Of a stretch of 44,933 nt of DNA, positions 1 to 9,888 are shown piece after piece (the first letter of the stretch is position 1; each line of letters starts with the position of its first letter). A model generated the notes under the pieces. The model was not told where the DNA came from. It made no database searches and saw only the letters and a program-made list of their open reading frames with translations. Made by a program: the position numbers and the translations under genes. This DNA is from Bifidobacterium breve (GTDB lineage Bacteria > Myxococcota_A > UBA796 > SXON01). The stretch is from positions 1-44,933 of the forward strand of contig CALQBK020000019.1 in the NCBI GenBank assembly GCA_943328795.2, given 5' to 3'.

Positions 1-2
1 CC

Positions 3-410
3 TACCTGAAGCCCCGCGTGGTCGAGTTCATTCGCGTGAACAAGAACGTCATCCTGAACCTCTTCCGCACGGCCCTGCTCCAAGAGTTGGATCTTGGCGC
101 GTTCGGGTTCTACTCCGCGCTGGTGAGCTCGGAGTTCTTGCTGATCGAAGAGGGCACGAGCGACCGCGTGCTGTACCGCACGGCGGGCTCGCTGATCGGC
201 TACTCGCACGACTTCTACACGGCCCTGCCGAAGACCCTCGAGCGGGTCGACAAGTTCAAGGAGTTCGTGCGCCGCGTCAACGCAGAGGTCCCTGGCGCCG
301 AGCAAGGCGACAAGATCTGGCAGCAGTGGTTCGACAAGTTCGAGCGCTTGCTCCAGCCCCTCGGCAAGATCGCCGAGGAGCTCGAGAAGACGGTAGAGGC
401 GCAGCGCTGA
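3..410 (+). CDS. C-terminal part of an unrecognised protein (5' end outside window)
   Basis: The reading frame is open at the left edge (first full codon at 3) and ends with TGA at 408-410, so only the last 135 residues are visible. The tail is rich in charged and aromatic residues, looks helical and soluble, and has no membrane segment. I do not recognise the family. GC-rich third positions and an uninterrupted frame argue for a real gene. A GTG at 18 is internal and probably not the start. Confidence 0.6.
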   Translation, partial: YLKPRVVEFIRVNKNVILNLFRTALLQELDLGAFGFYSALVSSEFLLIEEGTSDRVLYRTAGSLIGYSHDFYTALPKTLERVDKFKEFVRRVNAEVPGAEQGDKIWQQWFDKFERLLQPLGKIAEELEKTVEAQR

Positions 411-448
411 GCGAGCTGTCACGTTTCCAAAAACAAGCCACCCGCCCT

Positions 449-503
449 TCGGACACTTTTTGGTCGTTTCGTGTCCGAATTTGGAGGGGGCAAATTCGGA
501 CAC
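449..503 (+). repeat. REP-like palindromic element, copy 1
   Basis: A perfect 13-bp inverted repeat, GTGTCCGAATTTG (471-483) and CAAATTCGGACAC (491-503), surrounds the loop GAGGGGG. A further arm TCGGACAC (449-456) can pair with GTGTCCGA at 471-478, so two alternative hairpins are possible. The element lies just past the end of the RAYT gene (592-1422, minus) and is matched by a copy on its other side in the same orientation. This arrangement is typical of REP sequences mobilised by RAYT proteins. Confidence 0.75.
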
Positions 504-591
504 GACTTCGTGGGGCTCGCCACACGGACCAGGCGGCTGGGCGCCGAGCGCCACGACGGTGGCGCTGTCCCGGAGATTCAAGGGTCGGCGC

Positions 592-1422
592 TCAAGCCGC
601 CCGTTTGAGCCCGCCGTGGAGCCAGTCCCGCGCATCATGAAGCAGGTCGTCGGCCTGGGCGCTCGTCACCCACCGGTGCAACATCCGCAGGTCGATCTTT
701 AGCAGGTCGCCGATCTCCGAAGCCCACAATCCGGAGGAGCTCCGCAGCCACCAGGCCAGGAGCCTCCGATCCCTCGTTCCGCCCCGGCTCTCGTCCAGCA
801 ACGTCGCTGGGTGCATGCGGAACCACCTTGCCACCTGTATGATCGCGGTCTCGGCGGCCGGCTCGGCGAGCAGACGACGGGAGACCACACGGCGCCGTCC
901 GAGCCACGATGCGCAGTACGCAAGATATCGCTGGAAGCCTCCGAATTCCGTAATCAGGTCGTCAGGCCGCAACCAGCTCGGGCGCGCCCCAGACCACGCC
1001 GCGTGGCTGGTCTGCCAGCCCAGATCCAGCTCGGAGAGGTCTCTGAAACGGGGCGCCGGGTTGGCGTGGATGTAGAACGCGAGGTGCAACAAGTACGCTC
1101 GGCTGTCGACGTGCCGACGCCAGAAGGGGCGCACGAACAGGGGCCCTTGCTGGTGGTGCAGCACGTTCCGGAACCGGGCGACTGGCCCCAGGACGTCGCG
1201 CATCATGTTGGCCAGGGCGGACTCGCTCGGGGCGCGTATGAGGAGGTGCGCGTGGCTGGTCATCAAAGCGAACGCCAGGATCGAGCCGCCGTGGTCCTCG
1301 ACCTTCGCAAGTCGATCCGTGAAGTCGTTCACGATCACGTGGTCGTCGAAGAGCGCGAGGTCACGCGAGGTCTTGACGCCGACATGGAAGATCAAGTCGT
1401 CCGTGGAAAAAGCCTTGAACAT
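592..1422 (-). CDS. REP-associated tyrosine transposase (RAYT, Y1_Tnp family)
   Basis: This is a 276-residue single-strand-DNA nicking and joining enzyme of the HUH/Y1 class. The metal-binding HUH motif is SHAHLL (His57, His59), and the likely nucleophile is Tyr117 in FYIHANP, the conserved tyrosine followed by N-P of this family. The C-terminal third contains a helix-turn-helix-like stretch (around WASEIGDLLKIDLRMLHRW), as in RAYTs. ATG at 1422 (MFKAFS...) is preferred over an upstream ATG at 1530, because the extra 36 residues would be encoded inside the flanking REP repeat. RAYTs are usually domesticated and act on REP hairpins, and such hairpins flank the gene. Its codon use is less biased than in the housekeeping genes nearby, which fits acquired DNA. 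Confidence 0.88.
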   Translation of the reverse strand: MFKAFSTDDLIFHVGVKTSRDLALFDDHVIVNDFTDRLAKVEDHGGSILAFALMTSHAHLLIRAPSESALANMMRDVLGPVARFRNVLHHQQGPLFVRPFWRRHVDSRAYLLHLAFYIHANPAPRFRDLSELDLGWQTSHAAWSGARPSWLRPDDLITEFGGFQRYLAYCASWLGRRRVVSRRLLAEPAAETAIIQVARWFRMHPATLLDESRGGTRDRRLLAWWLRSSSGLWASEIGDLLKIDLRMLHRWVTSAQADDLLHDARDWLHGGLKRAA

Positions 1423-1475
1423 TGTGGGTCCCGGGACCGACGCTAACTCGCGACCCGGAACTGGCAAGCACAGGA

Positions 1476-1550
1476 TCGGACACATTTTGGTCGATCCTTG
1501 TCCGAATTTGAAGGGGGTAAATTCGGACATCGAAAGGCCAAAAAATGTCC
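1476..1550 (+). repeat. REP-like palindromic element, copy 2 (nested palindrome)
   Basis: The inner hairpin is TGTCCGAATTT (1499-1509) and AAATTCGGACA (1519-1529) with loop GAAGGGGGT. Outer arms beginning TCGGACACATTTTGG at 1476 and ending CCAAAAAATGTCC at 1550 are also roughly complementary, giving a nested palindrome of about 75 bases. Core, loop and orientation match the copy at 449-503. It lies directly upstream of the RAYT start at 1422. Confidence 0.75.
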
Positions 1551-1580
1551 CAATCGTTAACTACTGGCCTTTTACCAGGA

Positions 1581-2582
1581 CTACCCCTCCACCACCTCGT
1601 CCCACCACCGGGTGAACCCCTCGGTGTCCACCAACGCCCGCGCGCGCTCCCGCATCACGCTGCGCACGAGCTCGATCCCGTGGGCCTCCAGACCCCCGAG
1701 CAGCTCACGCGCGCTGCGGCCCCCGCTCGCCGCCATCGCGGACGTGAGCATCGCCTCGAACTGCTCGACCAGCGCCTCTTGCCCAGCGATCCCCCGCACC
1801 AGCGCCGCGCCTGTGGCTACGAGCGAGTCGGGGTCGAGCTTCTCGACCTCTGCGGCGAGCTGGTGCATCTCGGTCGCCAAGAGCACGTCCAGCCCGTGGG
1901 CCCGCCACGCGCCGTAGTCGGCGACGAGCGCGGGATTGCACAGGTGGTCGGCCATCTTCTCAACGAGCCTCTGGACCCCGGCGTCCATGAACTCGCGGGC
2001 GCGGGCCTCGACCTGCGCCTCGAACTCCTCGCCTACAAAGTTCTGAATTCCTTCGCCGAGCTTCTGCAGGCCCCTGAACCCGCCGAGACCCCCGAATCCG
2101 CCCGCCATCCGTTGCGCGGCAGCCGGGGGCTTGAGCTTGCGCGCGAAGGCGACGAGCAGGTCCTGGAACAGGTTGCGGAGCAACAGCCGGGCGGTGTTGT
2201 GGTCCAGCAAGCGCCCGACCAGCTCGCGGTCGGGCACGTAGGGGCGCGAGAGCACGTCCCGCAGGGGCTCGCGCAGCTCCGCGGGCACGGTGGGCCTGCC
2301 GGTCGGCACCCGGCTGCGGGCGTCCGAGACCCGCGCGCGAAAGAAGGCTTCGACTTGGGGGTCGGCGGCGGCCTGCCGCGCGGTGGCAGCCAGCTGGCGG
2401 GCCAACCAGGCGGGGTCAACCAGCTCGGTGATCGGCCTGTCCAGCAGGTCGTCCAGCATCAGGTCGACGAGGCGATCGGTGCCGCCGGCGAGCAATCGTT
2501 CGCGGGCGGCGGGGGTCACGCCGTGGCTCCGGCGACGGCCCCGCTCACGTCGCTGCTCCGGCGTCCGCGTCGGCCTCGTCAA
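1581..2582 (-). CDS. Conserved-looking hypothetical protein downstream of the HelD-like gene
   Basis: This 333-residue protein is soluble, mostly helical and rich in Ala, Arg and Leu. It has no signal peptide, no clear membrane segment and no motif I can name. A Gly-rich patch lies mid-protein (GGFGGLGGF). The ATG at 2582 gives a 38-bp overlap with the end of the helicase-like gene (stop at 2545). A GTG at 2519 (…GVTPAARERLL) would remove the overlap and a very basic N-terminus, so the true start is uncertain. It is on the same strand as, and continuous with, the HelD-like gene, so the two are probably cotranscribed. Function unknown. Confidence 0.65.
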   Translation of the reverse strand: MTRPTRTPEQRRERGRRRSHGVTPAARERLLAGGTDRLVDLMLDDLLDRPITELVDPAWLARQLAATARQAAADPQVEAFFRARVSDARSRVPTGRPTVPAELREPLRDVLSRPYVPDRELVGRLLDHNTARLLLRNLFQDLLVAFARKLKPPAAAQRMAGGFGGLGGFRGLQKLGEGIQNFVGEEFEAQVEARAREFMDAGVQRLVEKMADHLCNPALVADYGAWRAHGLDVLLATEMHQLAAEVEKLDPDSLVATGAALVRGIAGQEALVEQFEAMLTSAMAASGGRSARELLGGLEAHGIELVRSVMRERARALVDTEGFTRWWDEVVEG

Positions 2583-4623
2583 GGGCCTCCGCGAGGATGG
2601 GGGAGGGCCGCCCGACGTGGGTCACCCACAGCTGGTGGATCGCCCGTGTGGCCGCGACGTGCAAGAGCCGGCGCGGGTAGTCGCGTGCGGGGTAGGCGGC
2701 GGCGGAGACGTCCACCAGCACAACATAGTCGAATTCCAAGCCCTTGACCTGGCCGATGTCGACGACGTCGATGCCGGGGGTGAAGCTGAAGGTCTGGTCC
2801 TCGATCAGCCGGACGTCCGGAATCTCCATGCGCGTGAAGCCCTCGTAGTAGAGCTCGGCCATGGTGGGGGTCGGGGCGAGGACCGCGATCGACGCGTTGG
2901 GCTCGTCGCGCACCAGGAGGCGCAGCGCCCTGCCGACGGTGTCGACGCAGGCGCCGTGGTCCGGGAAGTCGAACACGGGGACGGGCTCGCCTTCGCGCAT
3001 GGTCAGCGGCGGGGCGTCGTCCTCGGCGAGCGTGCCAAGCAAGCGGCGCGCGAACGTCGTGATGGTGCGCGTGGAGCGGTAGCTGACCTTGAGGCTCGAG
3101 AGCGCGGTCGGGCGCACCCCGAGGGACGTCAGCAGGTCCGTCCACGACAACGAGCCGCCCGTGGCCGAGATGTGCTGCTGCGTGTCGCCCGCGAGGGTGA
3201 TGCACTTGTTCTTGTCGCACGCGCCCAACAGCACGGCGACCTCCATCGGGCTGAAGTCCTGGACCTCGTCCACCGCGAGGTGCGCGAGCTTGATCGGGCC
3301 GGACTTGCTCCGCATCTCGCCGACCCGGAGCTGCCAGGCGCGCAAGAGGATCGCGTCGTCCTCCTCGTCGAGCCAGGGCTCGGCACCCTTCTCGCGGTCC
3401 TCGAGCGCGGCGATCTGCGCCTGCTGCTGCTTCGTCCACGACATGATCTCGTCCATCTGCTCGCTGGTGAACCCGTCGAGGGTCTCGAGCAGCGAGCGGT
3501 CGCCGAGCAGGTGCTTCCAGTCTTCGAGCGCGCTGTGACCCGTCGCGGGCGCCTTCCGCGTGCGGACGACCTGCTCGAGCAGCGCGTGAAGCCCGGGGTG
3601 GAGCTTCAGCCGGCTCACGGCGCCGGGGGTGTTCGCGTTGTTGTGGCCCGGCAGGTGAGGGAAGTGCCGGCCGACGAGCTTCCGGGACCACTCGGACCAG
3701 GTGACCACCTGCACGCCCTCGACGCCTAGCGCGGGGAGCACCTTCGAGACGTAGTCCCGCAGGGCACGGCCCCAGACGACGACCAGCATCTTCGACGGTG
3801 CGAAGCGGGCCGGGGCGTTGAAGGCGAGCCACGCGATGCGGTGCAGCGCCACGGTCGTCTTACCGGAGCCCGCGCCGCCGCGGATGACGACAGGGCCGGC
3901 GTCCGGCCTGGAGATCAGCTCGAACTGCTCGGGATCGATGAGCGCCGCGATGTCGGGCAAGTGCTTGTCCGTACGGTGCGCCTTGCCGCTACCAAGCCGC
4001 ACGTCTGCGGTGCCGACCCGGCGGGCGCCGACGCCGATGGCCAGGCTCGGGATGACGGCCTGCAGCGCTTCCCAGCCTGCGCGGCCGCGTACGAACGTGC
4101 CCTGGGGCGCCGCGATCCGCTGGAGCTGCCCGTCCATCACCGAGAGGGTGCGGCGGACCTGGACAACGCCCTCGACCTCCCGCTCGCCGATGGCCTCGGT
4201 GTAGTCGTCACCCTCTTGGTAGCAGTAGAAGATCCGCGCGATCGGCGCGTGGCGCCAGTCCACGATGCGCACGCCGTCGCCGATGCGGGTGCAGCGGCCC
4301 AGGAACACGTCGGTCTGCTTGCCCTCGGCCTTGACCTTCAGGTGCGCGAAGTAGGGGTTCTCGGGGTCCACCCGCGCTTCTTGCTTCCCGCGGCGGATCT
4401 GGTCGAGCACGCGCCCTTGGTTCGCATAGTGCTGCTCCAACGCGGCCTTGTCCTCGTTCTTCGCCGAGCGCATCTCCTGCTGGATGCGCTGCATCTCCTC
4501 GATGATGTCATCCGGCCGGGCGCCAACCGCGGGCGGCTGGTTGATGAGCTTCTCGCGATTGACGGCGAGGAGCTGCTCTTCTTCGGTGATGATCGGGGAC
4601 GGGGGCGGGGCTGGGTTCGACAT
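2545..4623 (-). CDS. HelD/UvrD-like superfamily 1 ATPase (RNA polymerase-recycling or helicase IV type)
   Basis: This is a 692-residue SF1 motor protein. Visible motifs, in order, are Walker A GGAGSGKTT (249-257), Walker B AVDEVQD (450-456), motif III GDTQQH (479-484), motif IV YRST (515-518), motif V KGLEFD (627-632) and motif VI VAATRA (656-661). The N-terminal 100 residues are charged and helical and could form a coiled coil. They are followed by VDWRHAP (121-127), the type of sequence that precedes the ATPase core in HelD proteins, which release stalled RNA polymerase from DNA. A DNA-helicase role cannot be excluded. ATG 4623 (MSNPAPPP) is chosen over 4686, which would overlap the upstream small gene. 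It forms an operon with 4662-4907 and 1581-2582. Confidence 0.85.
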   Translation of the reverse strand: MSNPAPPPSPIITEEEQLLAVNREKLINQPPAVGARPDDIIEEMQRIQQEMRSAKNEDKAALEQHYANQGRVLDQIRRGKQEARVDPENPYFAHLKVKAEGKQTDVFLGRCTRIGDGVRIVDWRHAPIARIFYCYQEGDDYTEAIGEREVEGVVQVRRTLSVMDGQLQRIAAPQGTFVRGRAGWEALQAVIPSLAIGVGARRVGTADVRLGSGKAHRTDKHLPDIAALIDPEQFELISRPDAGPVVIRGGAGSGKTTVALHRIAWLAFNAPARFAPSKMLVVVWGRALRDYVSKVLPALGVEGVQVVTWSEWSRKLVGRHFPHLPGHNNANTPGAVSRLKLHPGLHALLEQVVRTRKAPATGHSALEDWKHLLGDRSLLETLDGFTSEQMDEIMSWTKQQQAQIAALEDREKGAEPWLDEEDDAILLRAWQLRVGEMRSKSGPIKLAHLAVDEVQDFSPMEVAVLLGACDKNKCITLAGDTQQHISATGGSLSWTDLLTSLGVRPTALSSLKVSYRSTRTITTFARRLLGTLAEDDAPPLTMREGEPVPVFDFPDHGACVDTVGRALRLLVRDEPNASIAVLAPTPTMAELYYEGFTRMEIPDVRLIEDQTFSFTPGIDVVDIGQVKGLEFDYVVLVDVSAAAYPARDYPRRLLHVAATRAIHQLWVTHVGRPSPILAEALDEADADAGAAT

Positions 4624-4661
4624 CGGCGCGCGGCTATCCCGGTTCAGGCCCCACGGGTGCA

Positions 4662-4907
4662 CTACTCGTCGGCGACGGTCGCCCAAAACACGCTCAGCGC
4701 GGACTCCCGAGTCGCGATCGCTTCGGTGCTTAGCACCTTGGAGCGCTGCATGTCCGCGTAGTGGGTGACCTCGTACCCGGCGGTCTTCCGGTTCCGTTTG
4801 AGCACCCAGATCGACCGGTCTGGCATGTCGGCGACCACCAGCCCGAGCGCACCATCAACGGCGTGGGTGACATCGTTGAGCGTGTGGGGGAAGAAGGCGC
4901 GGGGCAT
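4662..4907 (-). CDS. Small hypothetical protein upstream of the HelD-like gene
   Basis: This 81-residue soluble protein has no recognisable motif. It is accepted as a gene because its third codon positions are strongly GC-biased, it ends 38 bp before the helicase-like start, and it faces the dnaK promoter region divergently. It contains Trp and Tyr in a likely small alpha/beta fold (WVLKRN, YEVTHY). Being first in the operon, it may serve with the downstream ATPase. Function unknown. Confidence 0.6.
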   Translation of the reverse strand: MPRAFFPHTLNDVTHAVDGALGLVVADMPDRSIWVLKRNRKTAGYEVTHYADMQRSKVLSTEAIATRESALSVFWATVADE

Positions 4908-5036
4908 GTCCGGCTGTAACGGGGCGCTACAGGAATCCGCGAGGTCGCGGGGCGCTCCCCTTGCCGCGCTGGGTATCCGTCCCTACATCCGGGGCATCCA
5001 AGCAACCGCTTGGGTCGGCGGCAAGCCGGTACAGGT

Positions 5037-5056
5037 CGCGACTGTCGCAGTTCGCG
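5037..5056. promoter_or_regulatory. Palindrome just upstream of the putative dnaK -35 box (possible operator)
   Basis: CGCGACTG and CAGTTCGCG are complementary around TCG with one bulged T, ending two bases before the TTGACC box. No CIRCE element (TTAGCACTC-N9-GAGTGCTAA) is visible in the 271-bp divergent region, so HrcA control is not supported by sequence. A regulator-binding site is only a guess from position and symmetry. Confidence 0.3.
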
Positions 5057-5058
5057 TC

Positions 5059-5086
5059 TTGACCGGCCTCGACTGGGGATTAACCT
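5059..5086 (+). promoter_or_regulatory. Candidate promoter of dnaK-dnaJ
   Basis: TTGACC (5059-5064) and TAACCT (5081-5086) are separated by 16 bases, giving a weak sigma70-like match. The sequence CTTGACC before a GGGG run does not fit the sigma32 consensus well. The leader to the dnaK ATG would be about 90 bases and contains the direct repeat CGGTTCAA at 5112-5119 and 5121-5128. A good ribosome site (AAGGAAG, 5168-5174) precedes the ATG. Confidence 0.35.
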
Positions 5087-5178
5087 TCCCCGGTCCAGGC
5101 AGGCGTATCGCCGGTTCAATCGGTTCAACCTAAAAAACTCAGCACATCCCGCCTACCAGCGCACAAGAAGGAAGAGAC

Positions 5179-7065
<1,887 letters not shown>

Positions 7066-7075
7066 CACTCCGCCT

Positions 7076-7102
7076 GTCCGCCGGGCTGACCGTCCGGCGG
7101 AC
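7076..7102 (+). promoter_or_regulatory. Hairpin in the dnaK-dnaJ intergenic gap
   Basis: GTCCGCCGG (7076-7084) and CCGGCGGAC (7094-7102) are perfectly complementary over 9 bp with a 9-base loop. No U-run follows, so it is not a typical intrinsic terminator. An attenuating or mRNA-protecting role, giving more DnaK than DnaJ from one transcript, would fit its place 14 bases before the dnaJ ATG. Confidence 0.55.
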
Positions 7103-7116
7103 TCACCCGGGAATTC

Positions 7117-8226
7117 ATGTCGAAGCGTGACTATTACGCAGTCCTCGAGGTCGTGAAGACGGCGTCGGACGCTGACATCAAGAAGGCTTTCCGCGCCCTC
7201 GCGATGAAGCACCACCCCGACCGGAACCCCGGCGATAAGGCTGCGGAGGCCAAGTTCAAGGAGGCCGCCGAGGCCTACGAGGTGCTGTCCGACGCCGAGA
7301 AGCGGGCGACGTATGACCGTTTTGGTCACGAGGGCCTCCGTGGGCAAGGGATGGGCGGCGGGTTCCAGAACGCGGAGGACGTGTTCTCCCAGTTCGGGGA
7401 CCTGTTCGGCGAGCTGTTCGGGGGCGGGCGGCAGCGCGGCGGGCGCGCGGGCCCGCGACGGGGTGCAGACCTCGAGTACGTGCTCGCCGTCGAGTTCATG
7501 GACGCCGCGAAGGGCTGCGAGCAGGAGATCCAGGTCCCGAAGCACGGGTTCTGCGAGACCTGCAGCGGGACTGGCGCGAAGGCGGGGTCCGAGCCCGTCA
7601 CCTGCGACCTGTGCAAGGGCGCGGGCGAGGTGATGCAGCGCCAGGCGTTCTTCCAGATCCGCACGGCCTGCCCGCGTTGCAGCGGGTCGGGGAAGACCAT
7701 CAAGGACCCGTGCGGCTCGTGCAGCGGCAGCGGGCGCCAGCGCGTGAGCGACAAGCTGAAGGTCACCATCCCCGCGGGGGTGGACGACGGCATGCAGCTC
7801 CGGCTCGGCGGCAAGGGAGACATCGGCGAGAAGGGCGCTCCCAACGGTGACCTCTACGTGACGATCCGGCTGAAGGAGCACCCCGTGTTCCGGCGCGACG
7901 GCGTTCACGTGCTCTGCACCGTCCCGATGAGCTTCCCCACGGCGTGCCTCGGGGGAAAAATCACCATCCCGACGATCGACGGGGACGTCCCGCACGAGAT
8001 CGAGGCGGGCACCCCGTCGGGCAAGATCGTGGTCCTCCGCGGGAAGGGCATCACGTCGGTCCAAGGGCGTGGCCGCGGCGATCAGCACGTGCAGCTGGTC
8101 GTAGCCGTACCGAAGGCGCTCGGCGCCCGGGAGGAGGAGCTCGTTCGAGAGCTGGCTGCAGTGCACGACGACAAGGTCCGCGAGAAGTCGTTCTGGGACG
8201 ACCTGAAGACGAAGTTCAACTTCTGA
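7117..8226 (+). CDS. dnaJ: Chaperone protein DnaJ (Hsp40, class A)
   Basis: This co-chaperone delivers clients to DnaK and stimulates its ATPase. Domain order is complete: the J-domain with HPD (in MKHHPDRNP, residues 33-35), a Gly/Phe-rich linker (about 75-110), and a zinc-binding Cys-rich region with four CxxCxGxG repeats ([32 protein letters not shown]), then two C-terminal beta domains. At 369 residues it is a typical class A DnaJ. It lies 51 bp after dnaK on the same strand and is probably cotranscribed; the upstream ribosome site is weak. Confidence 0.98.
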   Translation: MSKRDYYAVLEVVKTASDADIKKAFRALAMKHHPDRNPGDKAAEAKFKEAAEAYEVLSDAEKRATYDRFGHEGLRGQGMGGGFQNAEDVFSQFGDLFGELFGGGRQRGGRAGPRRGADLEYVLAVEFMDAAKGCEQEIQVPKHGFCETCSGTGAKAGSEPVTCDLCKGAGEVMQRQAFFQIRTACPRCSGSGKTIKDPCGSCSGSGRQRVSDKLKVTIPAGVDDGMQLRLGGKGDIGEKGAPNGDLYVTIRLKEHPVFRRDGVHVLCTVPMSFPTACLGGKITIPTIDGDVPHEIEAGTPSGKIVVLRGKGITSVQGRGRGDQHVQLVVAVPKALGAREEELVRELAAVHDDKVREKSFWDDLKTKFNF

Positions 8227-8285
8227 TACGGTCGTTCGCTGGCCCCCGCTCCAGGCTGCCCAGTTGGCCGCGCCCCTGGTACACT

Positions 8286-9842
8286 GTGGACGTGCACAGC
8301 ACTTCGCACAGCTGGCTCCTGGTCCGGCCCGTTTTCGGGGGGTCAGGCGCGTGGGCGCCTGCGCTGCTCGGCTTGGCCACGGCGTGCCACCCGCTTGGTT
8401 CGCTCGAGGGGTCGGACACGGCGCCAACCGACGAGGGCGTCGAGCGCATCGCGGTGTCTCCGCTCGACTTGGACTTCGGCGACGTCGAGTTCGGGGACGT
8501 CGTCGAGCAGGTGTTCACGATCCACAACCTCGGCGACACGACGGTCTACGTCAGCGGGCAAGGCGACCCCTACGGAGACGCCGGGTTCGAGGTCCAGGCG
8601 CCGGCTGTAGCCGAGCTCGCGCCCGGGACGGACCTCGACGTCACCGTGCGGTTCAGCCCGACGGGGGACACGCTGGCGGAGGCGCAGCTGCTGGTCGCGC
8701 CCGCGGACGCCGTGGTGCGCTTGGCCGGCCTCGGGCGCGCGCCGGTCCTGGAGGTCGGGGACGTGAACGGCCCGGACGTGGTCTTGGGCTGCTCGGGGGA
8801 GGGCACGATCGCGGTGGCTAACGCGGGCTCACGCACGCTGTCACTGTACGACGCGACGTCCACGGCCGCGCCTTTCGACGTCGTCTCGTGGCCGGGAGCG
8901 CTGGAGCCCGGGCAGTCCGGCGAGGTGCGGTTCCTGTTCACCCCGACGGCGGGGGGCTCGGCGGAGTCGGCGGTGGTGCTGACCACGAGCGATCCGGCGG
9001 GCTCCACGAGCGTGCCGGTGTCGGCGCTCGGGTACGAGGGGGAGGGGGTGACCGAGTCGTTCACGTTCTCGCCGACGAACCCGACCGACATCTTGTTCGT
9101 CGTGGACGGCTCGTCGATCGGGCCGTACGCCTCGCGGGTGAACGGCGCGGCGGAGGCCTACGTGGACGCGCTCCGGGCGGCGAACGTCGACTTCCAGCTC
9201 ACGGCGGTCTCGAGCGGCGCTCCGTGCCCGCCGTCACCGGCCTACGCGCAGCGCTCCGACACCGCGCTGCGGGCGAGCACCGTGCTGTCGCGGGCGTTCG
9301 CGGGCGGCGGCGGGAGCTTGGACGACGACCTCTTGGCCTTGGCGCTCGAGTCCATCGACCGCTCGGGCTCGTCCGGCTGCCTCTCGGGCTTCCGCCGGGC
9401 TGATGCAGACCTGGAGATCGTCGTCGTCGCGCTCGGGCCGAGCGGGGCGGACGTCGAGGGGGAGCTGGCCCGCCTGCAGGCGGGCGCCGGCGGTGTCGTC
9501 CGAGTCGACGCGCTCGTGCCGACGACGGGCAGCTGTGGCACCCGCGCGGACGACTACCTCGCGATCGCGTCGGCGGTCTCCGGCTCTGGCGAGGACATCT
9601 GCGAGTCGGACTGGACGTCGGCGTTCGACACCTTCGCGCAGCTGCCCGGGGGCGTAGAGGCCGTTCGATACCCGCTGGCGGAGGTGCCCGTGCCCTCCAC
9701 CCTCACCGTGAGCGTCGGCGGCGTGCTGCACACGGGCTGGACCTTGGACGAGCCGAGCAACGAGCTCGTGTTCGACTCGGGGGACTTCGCGCTCGGGGCG
9801 CAAGTGGACATCGGCTACGTCGCGGCGGTCGCCTGCGAGTGA
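8286..9842 (+). CDS. Lipoprotein-like protein with choice-of-anchor-D/ASH-type repeats and a degenerate VWA domain
   Basis: This is a predicted exported protein of about 518 residues. No ATG is available; GTG at 8286 (or 8292) places a hydrophobic stretch near the N-terminus that ends in LATAC, a plausible lipobox. Two Ig-like modules follow, the first opening with LDFGDVEFGDVVEQVF, the pattern of choice-of-anchor-D/ASH repeats. A von Willebrand A-like domain begins at NPTDILFVVDGSS. Its MIDAS motif reads D-G-S-S-I instead of DxSxS, so the last metal-ligating Ser is lost. Six or more Cys in the second half suggest disulfides. Myxococcal lipoproteins with this layout are common, but their function is not known. 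The start and lipid attachment are inference. Confidence 0.72.
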   Translation: MDVHSTSHSWLLVRPVFGGSGAWAPALLGLATACHPLGSLEGSDTAPTDEGVERIAVSPLDLDFGDVEFGDVVEQVFTIHNLGDTTVYVSGQGDPYGDAGFEVQAPAVAELAPGTDLDVTVRFSPTGDTLAEAQLLVAPADAVVRLAGLGRAPVLEVGDVNGPDVVLGCSGEGTIAVANAGSRTLSLYDATSTAAPFDVVSWPGALEPGQSGEVRFLFTPTAGGSAESAVVLTTSDPAGSTSVPVSALGYEGEGVTESFTFSPTNPTDILFVVDGSSIGPYASRVNGAAEAYVDALRAANVDFQLTAVSSGAPCPPSPAYAQRSDTALRASTVLSRAFAGGGGSLDDDLLALALESIDRSGSSGCLSGFRRADADLEIVVVALGPSGADVEGELARLQAGAGGVVRVDALVPTTGSCGTRADDYLAIASAVSGSGEDICESDWTSAFDTFAQLPGGVEAVRYPLAEVPVPSTLTVSVGGVLHTGWTLDEPSNELVFDSGDFALGAQVDIGYVAAVACE

Positions 9843-9888
9843 CGCCCTAGCCGGCCGGACGGATAGGGGGGCGGCGGAGTGAGCCGCC

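Larger units (their letters stand above)
449..1550. mobile_element. RAYT gene flanked by two REP-like repeats (REPtron-like unit)
   Basis: The unit consists of a Y1/HUH transposase-like gene (592-1422, minus) bracketed by two related palindromic elements at 449-503 and 1476-1550. Both repeats share the core TGTCCGAATTT, a G-rich loop and AAATTCGGACA. No terminal inverted repeats of a classical insertion sequence or target-site duplication are evident. This fits a domesticated, single-copy RAYT with its cognate repeats rather than an active IS200/IS605 element. Confidence 0.6.

Noticed and set aside
4908-5178. CIRCE or sigma32 heat-shock element before dnaK
   Set aside because: No match to TTAGCACTC-N9-GAGTGCTAA and no convincing CTTGAA-N13-CCCCAT pair was found.
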